This document shows positions 46,364 to 53,962 of a DNA stretch of 64,000 nt, in pieces. The number at the start of each line of letters is the position of its first letter. Position 1 is the first letter of the stretch. The notes under the pieces were generated by a model that worked only from the letters and a program-made list of their open reading frames with translations, made no database searches and was not told the DNA's origin. Made by a program: the position numbers and the translations under genes. The stretch is from Ruminococcus sp. (lineage in GTDB: Bacteria > Bacillota_A > Clostridia > Oscillospirales > Ruminococcaceae): contig JAFXRZ010000002.1 of NCBI GenBank assembly GCA_017536105.1, positions 1 through 64,000 of the forward strand, given 5' to 3'.

Positions 46364-47185
46364 TTATTTTTTTACTATGCCGACGATCATCAGCACGACA
46401 CCGAGCACAGCACAGATCGAACCGCCTATAAGGCTGGAACGCTGGGAGGACTGGGTCTTCTGGAGCATCTGGTCTTCGGTCTTCGTTGTAACGATGAAGG
46501 GCTTCTTGCTGTCCTTCGGAGGTCCGATGCAGAGCTTGCCGGCATTCATATAAGCCTCGCCCAGAACGTAAAGGGACGCATTCAGCGGGATGATAGACTC
46601 TATCTTCCTGTAGCCTAAAATGCGGTAGCCTGCGCCGTTGGGACGGATATCATACCTGCGGTAGCGCCTTCTCATGGAGGGGAAGGGAGCCTGGTTCGCA
46701 TAGGGGTCTGTCATATCCATCTGGTCGAAGGACTTGATGAGGTCCAGCTTATTTGCGATGCCGTTGGTCTCGATAACTATCTCCTGACCGCTGGCATCCT
46801 TGAGGATAAGGTCTGCGCTGGATTCCTCGTCGCTCAGCTTGTCCTCTCTTTTGGTGGTGGACATGGAACGCGAACCGTCGCTGTTCCTGCGCTCCTGGGT
46901 GGTCTCCGATACCTGCAAGGTCTCGGCCGTGTAGAAAGCAACAGCCTTGCCCGAATAAGGGGTCTTCACCGTCTCGTGGGTGACAGCCGTTCCCTTGAGC
47001 TCGACGAACTCGCGGTAATCGGGATTATATTCTGCCATAGCCTCGATAGCTTCCTTGGCATCGGCAACAGATGAAGTAGCGGTAGCCTGTATCTCCATCG
47101 CAACGCCTGCTTTCTTGGCACGCTGGAACACTGCGAAATACACTCCGACGATTATTAAAATTATTCCGATTATTATAAGAGCCAT
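46364..47185 (-). CDS. GIDE/MULAN (BAM)-domain membrane protein
   Basis: The 273-residue product has membrane helices at about 2-20 and 247-270 with a soluble part between them. That part (VELKGTAVTHETVKTPYSGKAVAFYTAETLQV...YRILGYRKIESIIPLNASLYVLGEAY) matches the GIDE domain of mitochondrial MULAN/MAPL, without the RING ubiquitin-ligase finger. Bacterial members are of unknown function but lie near membranes. It starts 3 bases after the PspA gene ends. A role in membrane-stress remodelling with PspA is inferred from this linkage. Confidence 0.82.
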   Translation of the reverse strand: MALIIIGIILIIVGVYFAVFQRAKKAGVAMEIQATATSSVADAKEAIEAMAEYNPDYREFVELKGTAVTHETVKTPYSGKAVAFYTAETLQVSETTQERRNSDGSRSMSTTKREDKLSDEESSADLILKDASGQEIVIETNGIANKLDLIKSFDQMDMTDPYANQAPFPSMRRRYRRYDIRPNGAGYRILGYRKIESIIPLNASLYVLGEAYMNAGKLCIGPPKDSKKPFIVTTKTEDQMLQKTQSSQRSSLIGGSICAVLGVVLMIVGIVKK

Positions 47186-47188
47186 AGT

Positions 47189-47875
47189 TTACTGTCCCTG
47201 TTCTGCGGTCCCGGTCTGGCCGAGCTCTGCCATAAGTCTTGCCATCTCTGCATCCACTGCGGAATCCTTCTCCATCTGAGCGAAGGGATCCGGCTCGTTG
47301 GAAACGCCTGCCAGGTCGGAGAATGCCTCTGCCTGAGCTTCCTTTGCCTCGATCTTCTCTTCCATTTTGTCCAGCTTGCTGAAAGCGCTGGAAGAATCCA
47401 TGTTGCCGAGGGTCTTTGCAAGGTTTTTCTGAGCGTCTGCCATCTTGGAACGTGCGATGAGCATAGCCTGCTTGCTTCTTGCCTCGTCCAGCTTCATCTT
47501 GAGGGCATCTACCTGTCCCTTGATGGTGTTTACCTGAGCTGTGGAGGTATCATACATCTGCTGATACTGTGCAACCTGGCCGTCAGCGGTAACTTTTCTC
47601 TGGAGAGCCATTTTAGCAAGATCCTGATTGCCCTGCTGCAGAGCGACCTTAGCCTTGTTCTCCCAGGAAGCAGACTCTGCCTTTGCTTTTTCGAGCTGCT
47701 TGCCGATCTGTCTCTGGGAACCCATAGCCTGGCCGAGAGCGTTGGTGCACTTTTCCTGCTCCTGCTCCATATCTATGATGATCTGCTTGACCATCTTTTC
47801 GGGATCCTCGCACTTGTCGAGAAGATCGTTGATGTTAGCCTTGAGTATGTCGCCTATTCTCTGAAAAATTGCCAT
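47189..47875 (-). CDS. PspA/IM30 family protein
   Basis: The 228-residue product is an ESCRT-III-related membrane-remodelling protein. It starts with the amphipathic MAIFQRIGDILKANINDLLDKCEDPEKMVKQII helix that binds membranes, then a helical hairpin (about 30-185) with WENKAKVALQQGNQDLAKMAL, the family core. The last 40 residues are less structured. PspA assemblies repair leaky membranes and preserve the proton gradient. Here it is third in a four-gene operon with two small membrane proteins and a GIDE protein. Confidence 0.93.
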   Translation of the reverse strand: MAIFQRIGDILKANINDLLDKCEDPEKMVKQIIIDMEQEQEKCTNALGQAMGSQRQIGKQLEKAKAESASWENKAKVALQQGNQDLAKMALQRKVTADGQVAQYQQMYDTSTAQVNTIKGQVDALKMKLDEARSKQAMLIARSKMADAQKNLAKTLGNMDSSSAFSKLDKMEEKIEAKEAQAEAFSDLAGVSNEPDPFAQMEKDSAVDAEMARLMAELGQTGTAEQGQ

Positions 47876-47902
47876 GTTCGTTTCCTCCTGATGTTTGTTT
47901 TT

Positions 47903-48493
47903 TTATTTATCGGACTCCGGGTCCGAGTGGGTACTGTTGAAATCTGCGCGTATCCTTCCCCAGCACACGCAGGTAACTATGAAATAGATGCAGTAAACAA
48001 GCTTCGTCAAAAACATTATGAGCCCTGCAACATCAGCGATCTTTGTTCCTCCCGCAAAGCGGTTTATTATGTCCGCCGGGATGAACACAGCCGCAAGAAC
48101 TATCATTATCCTGTAATGCTTTGAAGCCAGTTCGATAAGCCCTCCGCGCCTGAAAAGCTGCAAGCAACTCAGCAGCAGAGCTATGAGCTTCCTGCTGAGC
48201 AGGATGACGCAGGCTGTTGTAAGTGCTCCGCTCAAAGCAGCGCAGATGTTCACGGCTTTGTCGGAAGCATTTGCAGCATTCGCCGCGAAGACAGCCGCCG
48301 TCGCAGCTGCACATAAAGCCGTCAGACAAAGGGCCTGGGGCCTCAGGGTCTCTGCCCTTTCCTCGAAGGGCTTCAGCTCCGCGATGCCCATAAGCATGAA
48401 CAATGCTCCCACAAGCCTTACCGCATAAGCCCAGCCCTGCCCGAGGCCGAGCTGTAAATTGCATAAAAGAAAGCCGACTGCCAGAAAATTCAT
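47903..48493 (-). CDS. Hypothetical membrane protein of the PspA operon
   Basis: The 196-residue product has about five hydrophobic segments (1-18, 24-38, 52-72, 80-108, 128-180) with short loops and a polar C-terminus (NSTHSDPESDK). I recognise no domain. It lies 6 bases after the 145-residue gene and 27 bases before pspA, so it belongs to the operon and may be a PspA membrane partner. Confidence 0.75.
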   Translation of the reverse strand: MNFLAVGFLLCNLQLGLGQGWAYAVRLVGALFMLMGIAELKPFEERAETLRPQALCLTALCAAATAAVFAANAANASDKAVNICAALSGALTTACVILLSRKLIALLLSCLQLFRRGGLIELASKHYRIMIVLAAVFIPADIINRFAGGTKIADVAGLIMFLTKLVYCIYFIVTCVCWGRIRADFNSTHSDPESDK

Positions 48494-48499
48494 AGCGGT

Positions 48500-48937
48500 T
48501 TATTCCTTCTTGTTGGGCGGCTTGCGGAAAAGAACTTTAGCGCAAAGACCGGCTCCCGCAAAGATAAGCGCGAACATCAGCACGTAAACATACAGAGATG
48601 CCTGTACCGCGTGGAAGCTGATGGAGTTTATCATTGCGATTATGATTATGAAAACGCCGAGAGCTGTCACGATGCCGCCGATAGTCTTCTTCTCCATCAG
48701 GAACATAAGGAATATCCCCACAAGCAGCGGAAACAGCATTACTCCCGTGGTCATTATGCGCCAGCGTCCGATTGAAAATCCCGACCAGAGCCAGGTCACT
48801 TCAAACATATTAAGCGCCCAGTAGATACCGCCGCCCAGCATGAGCACGCCAAGGGTGAGCTGCAGCAGTTCGTGATCCACCTCTCCCCTCTCGCTGGAGC
48901 GGAAAAAGGAGCGAATGCTCATAAGTACATTTTTCAT
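48500..48937 (-). CDS. Hypothetical four-helix membrane protein, first gene of the PspA operon
   Basis: The 145-residue product has a short basic N-terminus (MKNVLMSIRSFFRSSERGE), then four hydrophobic stretches (about 25-45, 60-80, 84-106, 110-135) and a basic end RKPPNKKE. No family is recognised. A consensus SigA promoter lies about 65 bases upstream and serves the whole operon. Confidence 0.75.
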   Translation of the reverse strand: MKNVLMSIRSFFRSSERGEVDHELLQLTLGVLMLGGGIYWALNMFEVTWLWSGFSIGRWRIMTTGVMLFPLLVGIFLMFLMEKKTIGGIVTALGVFIIIIAMINSISFHAVQASLYVYVLMFALIFAGAGLCAKVLFRKPPNKKE

Positions 48938-49000
48938 TTATCATACTCCCTTCTTTTCGCTGAGCAGTCTCAGCCGTCAGGTCATAATCATCCGTTTAAT

Positions 49001-49029
49001 ATTATATAATATATTTCACTTTCTGTCAA
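49001..49029 (-). promoter_or_regulatory. Consensus SigA promoter of the GIDE-PspA operon
   Basis: On the minus strand TTGACA (49024-49029), a 17-base spacer and TATAAT (49001-49006), a perfect match. Confidence 0.85.
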
Positions 49030-49127
49030 TATTTTTAGCTGATTTTTTCACAGAAATCATTCAATAAAAAACCGAGGACAGGAATACCCTTTTTCGCAGA
49101 AAAAAAATAATGAATAATCAAGATCAT

Positions 49128-49180
49128 CGCCGCAGGCGACACCTCAATTATTCATTATTCATTATTCACTAAGTGAAATG
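49128..49180 (+). repeat. Repeat F, copy 2
   Basis: CGCCGCAGGCGACA, then ATTATTCATTATTCATTATTCACT and AAGTGAA. It ends 5 bases before the stop codon of the L,D-transpeptidase homologue. The CGCC-GCAG-GGCG hairpin may terminate that gene. Confidence 0.6.
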
Positions 49181-49184
49181 ATTC

Positions 49185-50768
49185 TCACCAATACATGACC
49201 ACAGGCGTGTTCATGGAGATGTTCTCGTAAACATAGCGTGCATCTTCAATGGACATGATTATGTCGCCGCCGGTGCCGTTCTTCTTATAGATCGTTCCGC
49301 CGAACTTCGTGCGGTTCTGGGACTCGTAGATGCGGATGCCGTTGGTGGAGATGTTAGTCCAGTAGGTGGCCTTGATCTTCGACTTCTTGCCGTCGTCGTT
49401 CTTGTCGGAAACCGAGACATCCATTTCCTTCTGCCATATCTTGTATATGCCCTCGGGAGTGGAGTCCTTTGAACCTGAGACGATGTCGCACTCGTATCTC
49501 AGCTCGTTCTTGTAGTAGTACCAGAAGTGCTGTGCCGTGAGGTCGATCTCGCAGTAGGTGTCGCCGATATCGCTTTCGGCTTTTCTTGCTCTCGGGTTGC
49601 CCTCGTAGGTGTATTCAAGCTCCTCGCTCTTGTAGTAAACGGGGTCGATCTGAGTGTTCTTTCCGGCGTTTATGGCTTTTTCGATGAGATCGCAGGTCTT
49701 CTCCTGATCCATCCACCAGCCGTAGCAGCCCTTACCCTGGGGTATCTTCTTCTCGGCACGGTTGGTCGTCTCGAACTTCCTCGTTGTGCCGTAGGTGTCG
49801 TACTTGTATGCCAGCTGCTCGACATAAGCCATTACCTTGTTGCGGTCAACTTTATAGCTCTTGAGGCCGTTGCCCTGGTCGAATACCAGCCAGTCCATGA
49901 AATCCTCGCCGGTGAGCTTTGCGTCCTCGTAGCCGAAGTTGATGCTGATGACCACGTCGTAGATCGAGCCCATGTTGCGGTACTCTTCCTCCAGATCGGA
50001 AGCAAGGACCTTCGGCAGCTGATAAACGTCTGCCGCAGCCAGGTCGATAACATAAACTCCGTTGTCAAGATGCTCTCTGATATAATCCAGCAGCACGTCC
50101 TGCTTTGAGTCGTCGATCTTGTCGCCCTTGACTTCCTTCACTATCTCGAAGCCCTTGGCGGTGACGCTGATATATGCGTCCTTCGGGGGATTTTTGCCCG
50201 ACTTGTCGATGACTCTTTCCTTGATGACCTGCACCAGCTTATCGTCGTTATAGGTGCTTGCCTCAGTGAAGTTGAACTCGGTCTTCTTGAAGAGGTTCCT
50301 GAACCAGAGGTAGTGGTTCTGCTGGGTAAGGAACTGGGAAACTGAGATCTTCACGTTATCCACGAAGTCGATATCCGCAAGGGGGATGTAGATCGACTGC
50401 CCGTCCAGCTTGATGAGCTGGAGCTGCTCGGGCGCTGCGTTGGACGTGGAAACAGCCTCGTAGGCTTCGGCTTCCGTCATCCCGCTGACGTCCACCGAGT
50501 TGATGAAGGTGTTTCTCAAAAACTTATCCCGGGACTCCTTGATGCCCTTGAGATAGACATAGACTCCCACGACAAGGAGGATCACAAGTATAAGTATGAT
50601 AGAAAAGAAGGCTGTGCCGAGCCTTGTGGACTCCTTGCGCTTCTTTTTCTTTTTCTTTTTTCCGCTGCTTTTCTTCGGACGTATCTGCCCGTCCTCGATC
50701 TGCATTTTACGCATTATCTGCAAAGCAAGCTCGTCACCCGACGCCTGCCGCTTTTCCTGCGAGCTCAT
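49185..50768 (-). CDS. L,D-transpeptidase (YkuD) homologue lacking the catalytic residues
   Basis: The 527-residue product is a type II membrane protein. It has a lysine-rich cytoplasmic start, one helix at about 52-75, a wall-binding PG_binding_4/VanW-like region (about 85-330) and a C-terminal YkuD fold. Active family members carry SHGC-I-N-M with a catalytic Cys and an upstream His. Here the same place reads NGTGGDIIM (Asp502 for Cys, Gly for His), and the upstream His is Tyr481 in GIRIYES. It is thus predicted inactive as a transpeptidase and may bind peptidoglycan or regulate. The ATG at 50768 follows AAAGGAG. Confidence 0.85.
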   Translation of the reverse strand: MSSQEKRQASGDELALQIMRKMQIEDGQIRPKKSSGKKKKKKKRKESTRLGTAFFSIILILVILLVVGVYVYLKGIKESRDKFLRNTFINSVDVSGMTEAEAYEAVSTSNAAPEQLQLIKLDGQSIYIPLADIDFVDNVKISVSQFLTQQNHYLWFRNLFKKTEFNFTEASTYNDDKLVQVIKERVIDKSGKNPPKDAYISVTAKGFEIVKEVKGDKIDDSKQDVLLDYIREHLDNGVYVIDLAAADVYQLPKVLASDLEEEYRNMGSIYDVVISINFGYEDAKLTGEDFMDWLVFDQGNGLKSYKVDRNKVMAYVEQLAYKYDTYGTTRKFETTNRAEKKIPQGKGCYGWWMDQEKTCDLIEKAINAGKNTQIDPVYYKSEELEYTYEGNPRARKAESDIGDTYCEIDLTAQHFWYYYKNELRYECDIVSGSKDSTPEGIYKIWQKEMDVSVSDKNDDGKKSKIKATYWTNISTNGIRIYESQNRTKFGGTIYKKNGTGGDIIMSIEDARYVYENISMNTPVVMYW

Positions 50769-50819
50769 TGGTATCTCTCCTTTCGCAAACCGTGCAGCTA
50801 AGACACAGTCACACAGTCT

Positions 50820-50848
50820 ATTATACACCACTTATCCCAAAATTTCAA
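50820..50848 (-). promoter_or_regulatory. SigA promoter of the L,D-transpeptidase homologue
   Basis: On the minus strand TTGAAA (50843-50848), a 17-base spacer and TATAAT (50820-50825). Confidence 0.8.
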
Positions 50849-50900
50849 GTATAAATCCAAATTTTTTCTCTATTAGACAAAAAAGCTCCGTAAATACGGT

Positions 50901-51090
50901 GTTTTTTAATACACCCTCCAATGTTTCTATCGTGCGCTTGACAAGGCTTATTTCGGCCTCCTTTTTTAATTCACCCACCAATGTTTCAATAGAGCGCTTG
51001 GCAAAGCTTATTTCGGCCTCCCTCTAAGGGAGGTGGGAGCCTTTGTGAATGAGGCGGCGGTGCAGCCGTTGGGAGAGGCTTGCTTATGTA
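50901..51090 (+). repeat. Repeat D, copy 2, with a 60-base tandem duplication
   Basis: The first 60 bases (50902-50961) and the next 60 (50962-51021) are near-identical direct repeats, TTTTTTAAT.CACCC.CCAATGT... to ...GGCCTCC. A CCTCCCTC/GAGGGAGG-type hairpin and the tail GCCGTTGGGAGAGGCTTG follow. It lies directly upstream of the L,D-transpeptidase homologue. Confidence 0.85.
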
Positions 51091-51096
51091 CTCCCT

Positions 51097-51141
51097 CAGT
51101 CACCTTCGGTGACAGCTCCCTCTGAGAGGGAGCCGATTTTT
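51097..51141 (-). repeat. Repeat C, copy 3 (variant)
   Basis: Read on the minus strand: GGCTCCCTCTCAGAGGGAGC, then T, then the stem GTCACC-GAA-GGTGAC, then TGAGGGAG. It keeps the double-hairpin plan of repeat C with changed stem sequences. Confidence 0.7.
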
Positions 51142-51175
51142 ACGGTTATATCAGAAGAAAATGATAAAAGGAAAA

Positions 51176-51233
51176 GGTTTGTATCCGAAGGGGTTTGGGG
51201 GCGATCGGAAAGCCCCCAACAAGAGCGTGCTGC
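51176..51233 (+). repeat. Repeat B, copy 2
   Basis: Almost identical to 17266-17323. With the linker and repeat A that follow it forms a composite of about 205 bases also present at 57646-57845. Confidence 0.85.
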
Positions 51234-51277
51234 TATTTATGATCCGGCACATTCCTTAGGCGTGTATTATTTCTCAC

Positions 51278-51384
51278 AAAGCTTTGCTCGCGTGGGAAAC
51301 GTCCCCTTTCACTCAACGTAAGCAAGCTCTGCTTGCGTGACGTGTCAAGCGCTGTCGCCGCTGCGACCCGTCGGGGCACCGACC
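51278..51384 (+). repeat. Repeat A, copy 4
   Basis: AAAGCTTTGCTCGCGTGGGAAAC...AAGCAAGCTCTGCTTGCG...GTGTCAAGCGCTGTCGCCGC...GTCGGGGCACCGAC. Confidence 0.85.
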
Positions 51385-51408
51385 CCCCAAACCCCTTCGG
51401 ATACCCAC
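51383..51408 (-). repeat. Repeat B, partial copy
   Basis: ACCCCCCAAACCCCTTCGGATACCC is the reverse of the first half of repeat B, joined directly to the end of repeat A. Confidence 0.75.
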
Positions 51409-51430
51409 TTTTTTCAATTTGCGAAAAAAA

Positions 51431-51482
51431 GCCTCCCCTGAAAGGGGAGGTGGCTCGGCGCCAGCCGAGACGGAGGGGTTCT
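51431..51482 (+). repeat. Repeat C, copy 4
   Basis: GCCTCCCC-TGAAA-GGGGAGG, then GGCTCGGC-GCCA-GCCGAGAC, then GGAGGGGTTCT. It is close to the stop of the PspC gene (51496), separated by a GTCGCCGCTGCGAC palindrome. Confidence 0.85.
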
Positions 51483-51495
51483 GTCGCCGCTGCGA

Positions 51496-51678
51496 CTATT
51501 CTGCTGCTTCCGGCAGGATTATCGCTGCCGCGATGTATGCGATGACCCCTGCTCCAGTGCATCCGAAAAGTATCGCCAAAAGCCTTATCACGTTCGGGTC
51601 CATCTGCATATATTCCCCGATGCCTCCGCATACTCCGCAGATCATTCTGTTTCTCTTCGATCTGAATATTCTTTTCAT
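51496..51678 (-). CDS. PspC-domain small membrane protein
   Basis: The 60-residue product is a single PspC domain: RMICGVCGGIGEYMQMDPNVIRLLAILFG followed by a membrane helix GVIAYIAAAIILP. PspC proteins sense or transmit envelope stress. The gene is last in the operon PadR-HAAS-DUF4097-PspC, starting 22 bases after the DUF4097 gene ends. Confidence 0.92.
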   Translation of the reverse strand: MKRIFRSKRNRMICGVCGGIGEYMQMDPNVIRLLAILFGCTGAGVIAYIAAAIILPEAAE

Positions 51679-51700
51679 TGCTGCTCCTCCTTACTCTCTC

Positions 51701-52531
51701 TTACTTAAAGCTTACGTCAACGTCTCCGGCTCCGCAGTCGATGTCAAGCGGGATATTGGCTCCTGTGCCTTGTGCGCTGCCTTTTTCGATATTCACGTCG
51801 CCTATGCCCTTATCCACATCGACGTCGTAGTCCATATACGATCCGTCGATCCTGATATCCACGTCTCCTGCGCCGCAGTCGATCTTGCCCTTTTCTGTCA
51901 GCTTGCCCGAGAACTTAACGTTTCCGGCTCCGCAGTCCAGGTCGAGGCTGCCTATCTCGCAGTCCAAAATGTCGATATTTCCAGCGCCGCAGTCCATATC
52001 CAGCTTATCGAATTTGCAGTTCTCCGCCGAGAAGTCTCCTGCTCCGCAATCGAGATCTGCTTTTTCTACCCTGAAGCCGTCCAGCTTTATTGTGCCGGAG
52101 CCTGCATCCATGTCAAGCTCGTCATATAGCTTATCGGGGACTGTCAGGGTTATCTTGGACTCCTTGCCGAACATATTCAGGCTGCCGAAGCCGATGATAG
52201 AGAAGCTCTTTTTCTTTTTATAGATCTTCGCGGTACTGCCGTCGATCTCAAAGCCGATATAGTCTGTGGGGACATCCTTGCCCTCATAGGTTATCTTATC
52301 AGTCTGTCCGCCGTTTACTATTTTAATATCCACGGAAGCGGAATCTATCTTTATCTTTGTGACATTCTCTGCCTGCTCCTCAACGAGCACGTCCTCATAC
52401 TTGATATAATGCCCGATACCGCCCACGGCGACGAGGCTGATTATACCGATGGCCAGCACGATTATGCCAACAACTATCATCCAGCCGCCTACGGGAAAGC
52501 GGCGTGGTCTCATATCTTCGTCAAGTCTCAT
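51701..52531 (-). CDS. DUF4097-type beta-helix membrane protein
   Basis: The 276-residue product has one membrane helix (about 17-38) and an external repetitive beta domain with regularly spaced DCGAG motifs (LDCGAGDFS, MDCGAGNID, LDCGAGNVK, IDCGAGDVD). This is the DUF4097 pattern. Each DCGAG marks one turn of the predicted beta-helix. DUF4097 proteins such as Bacillus LiaG and YvlB accompany PspC and envelope-stress regulators. Here it is third of four in such an operon, 2 bases after the HAAS gene. Confidence 0.9.
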   Translation of the reverse strand: MRLDEDMRPRRFPVGGWMIVVGIIVLAIGIISLVAVGGIGHYIKYEDVLVEEQAENVTKIKIDSASVDIKIVNGGQTDKITYEGKDVPTDYIGFEIDGSTAKIYKKKKSFSIIGFGSLNMFGKESKITLTVPDKLYDELDMDAGSGTIKLDGFRVEKADLDCGAGDFSAENCKFDKLDMDCGAGNIDILDCEIGSLDLDCGAGNVKFSGKLTEKGKIDCGAGDVDIRIDGSYMDYDVDVDKGIGDVNIEKGSAQGTGANIPLDIDCGAGDVDVSFK

Positions 52532-52533
52532 CC

Positions 52534-53172
52534 TTATCTACCTCCCACCAGCACGTTATGAGCTCTGCCGACCATTCTGTTAAGGGTATTTCTTGCGCCT
52601 CTGAGCAATCCTCTGAACAGAGGGACTACGGTCAGGACGAAGATGCCGGACAGAATGAGGCCTGCGCCGATAAGGATAATGCCGAGGGGCGGTATGTCAA
52701 AGAGAGTGACCACACCCGAGGCCACAAGTCCCACGCCTGCGGAGATCAGTGCTATCTCGAGGGAGAATGCAACTACCACTCCCACGAACATGAGCACCAG
52801 GCAGACGATGAGCAGCGGGAACCATATTGGGAAAAGCATCACCAACAGCAAGAGCTTGGCGACATCCGGGCCCTGCTGCACGGGGACACGCTGCTGCTGT
52901 ATGGGCAGCGGAGCCTCCTGCTCGGCTCTTTTGGGCTCAACGTATTCTTCCATAAGGAACTCTGCCTTACCGTCGGGGTCGATGCCGTTGTCTATATATA
53001 TCTGTCTTGCAATGGCGTCGATGCTTCCGAGGGAAGCGGCTGTTTTCTCTTCGTTCTCCTCGCCTGCATCCAGGAAAAGCTCGTCATAATACGCAACTGC
53101 GTCATCCAGCTCCTCAGCAGGCAGACGTCCCAGCTTTTTCTTCAGCTCGCTGATGAATTCTTCCCGTCTCAT
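52534..53172 (-). CDS. HAAS/DUF1700 domain membrane protein
   Basis: The 212-residue product begins with the HAAS (DUF1700) domain, MRREEFISELKKKLGRLPAEELDDAVAYYDELFLDAGEE and LGSIDAIARQIYIDNG, about 65 residues. A linker and three to four membrane helices (about 105-205) follow. In many Firmicutes a PadR regulator and a HAAS protein are encoded together, and the HAAS domain is thought to bind the PadR. Its start overlaps the PadR stop by four bases. Confidence 0.92.
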   Translation of the reverse strand: MRREEFISELKKKLGRLPAEELDDAVAYYDELFLDAGEENEEKTAASLGSIDAIARQIYIDNGIDPDGKAEFLMEEYVEPKRAEQEAPLPIQQQRVPVQQGPDVAKLLLLVMLFPIWFPLLIVCLVLMFVGVVVAFSLEIALISAGVGLVASGVVTLFDIPPLGIILIGAGLILSGIFVLTVVPLFRGLLRGARNTLNRMVGRAHNVLVGGR

Positions 53173-53489
53173 TCTTTTATCTCCTCACCTGTTAATATAT
53201 TGTCTATTTTGAGCTTATAGCTCTTCCATTCTGCCAGAGCCTCAAGCAAAGCAGCTCTTCCCTGCTCGGTGATCCTGTAATATCTTCTGTTCCGTCCCAT
53301 GAACTCTTTATCGTAGGCTTCAAGCTGTCCTGCCTTTTGCAGCCGCCTGAGCACCGGATAGAGAGTCGATTCCGAAACATCCACGGCTCCTCTTAAATAT
53401 CTTGTTATCTCGTAGCCGTAGGTATCGCCGCTGTCCACAACTGACAGCACCATGGCATCGAGCAGTCCTGCGCTGATCGGAAAACCCAT
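53169..53489 (-). CDS. PadR family transcriptional regulator
   Basis: The 106-residue product is a short PadR winged-helix repressor: LLDAMVLSVVDSGDTYGYEITRYL, the recognition region SESTLYPVLRRLQKAGQLEAYD, and GRNRRYYRITEQGRAAL. The ATG at 53489 follows GGAGGAGC; the frame open to 53588 lacks a site. It probably controls its own operon. A palindrome over the -10 box (53604-53624) is the likely operator. Confidence 0.93.
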   Translation of the reverse strand: MGFPISAGLLDAMVLSVVDSGDTYGYEITRYLRGAVDVSESTLYPVLRRLQKAGQLEAYDKEFMGRNRRYYRITEQGRAALLEALAEWKSYKLKIDNILTGEEIKE

Positions 53490-53603
53490 TTGCTCCTCCT
53501 TTCTTTTGTTCTGCACGTAGTTTTTTGTTTTTTGTGCACGCACTTTTCTGTTTTGATCGATCGGTAAGTAAGTTGTATCCCGGGTCATATTGTTCTTACA
53601 AGC

Positions 53604-53624
53604 ATATTATAACCGATATAATAT
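53604..53624. promoter_or_regulatory. Candidate PadR operator
   Basis: ATATTATA and TATAATAT, perfectly complementary, are separated by 5 bases and overlap the -10 box and spacer of the PadR operon promoter. Binding here would block transcription. The assignment rests on position and symmetry. Confidence 0.6.
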
Positions 53625-53634
53625 TGTTTGTCAA
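53606..53634 (-). promoter_or_regulatory. Consensus SigA promoter of the PadR-HAAS-DUF4097-PspC operon
   Basis: On the minus strand TTGACA (53629-53634), a 17-base spacer and TATAAT (53606-53611), a perfect match. Confidence 0.85.
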
Positions 53635-53711
53635 TAGGGTAACGCAAATTTGGCGTTTCGCACATATAGCACGGTAATTATCAGACTTTAGACTGTAGAG
53701 AATGTACAAAA

Positions 53712-53784
53712 CAGAACCCCTCCGTCACGACTTCGTCGTGCCACCTCCCGAAGAACAACGTTAGTGTTCTTTTTCAGGGGAGGC
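53712..53784 (-). repeat. Repeat C, copy 5
   Basis: Read on the minus strand: GCCTCCCCTGAAAAAG with a 20-base loop insertion, GGGAGGTGGCACGAC-GAA-GTCGTGAC and GGAGGGGTTCTG. It is nearly identical to copy 1. Confidence 0.85.
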
Positions 53785-53824
53785 ATAATTTTGCTTTATT
53801 GCAAATTGTGTTGAAACGAGAATT

Positions 53825-53868
53825 GCCTCCCCTGAAAGGGGAGGTGCCCGAAGGGCGGAGGGGTTCTG
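53825..53868 (+). repeat. Repeat C, copy 6 (short)
   Basis: GCCTCCCC-TGAAA-GGGGAGG, T, then the short stem GCCC-GAA-GGGC and GGAGGGGTTCTG. It points away from copy 5, 40 bases off. Confidence 0.85.
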
Positions 53869-53897
53869 CAAAAAAATCACCCACGGCAGGAAACCCC

Positions 53898-53962
53898 GCC
53901 GCAGGCGACATTATTATTAACTATTCACTATTCACTCTTAACTATTCACTGAGCGAAGCGTT
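53898..53962 (+). repeat. Repeat F, copy 3
   Basis: CGCCGCAGGCGACA, ATTATTATTAACTATTCACTATTCACT and GAGCGAAGCG. It runs up to the stop codon of the rubrerythrin gene. The sequence 53635-53711 before the C repeats shows nothing recognisable. Confidence 0.65.

Noticed and set aside
50901..51021. Possible CRISPR-like direct repeats
   Set aside because: Only two adjacent units with no spacers and no cas genes; it is a tandem duplication within repeat D.
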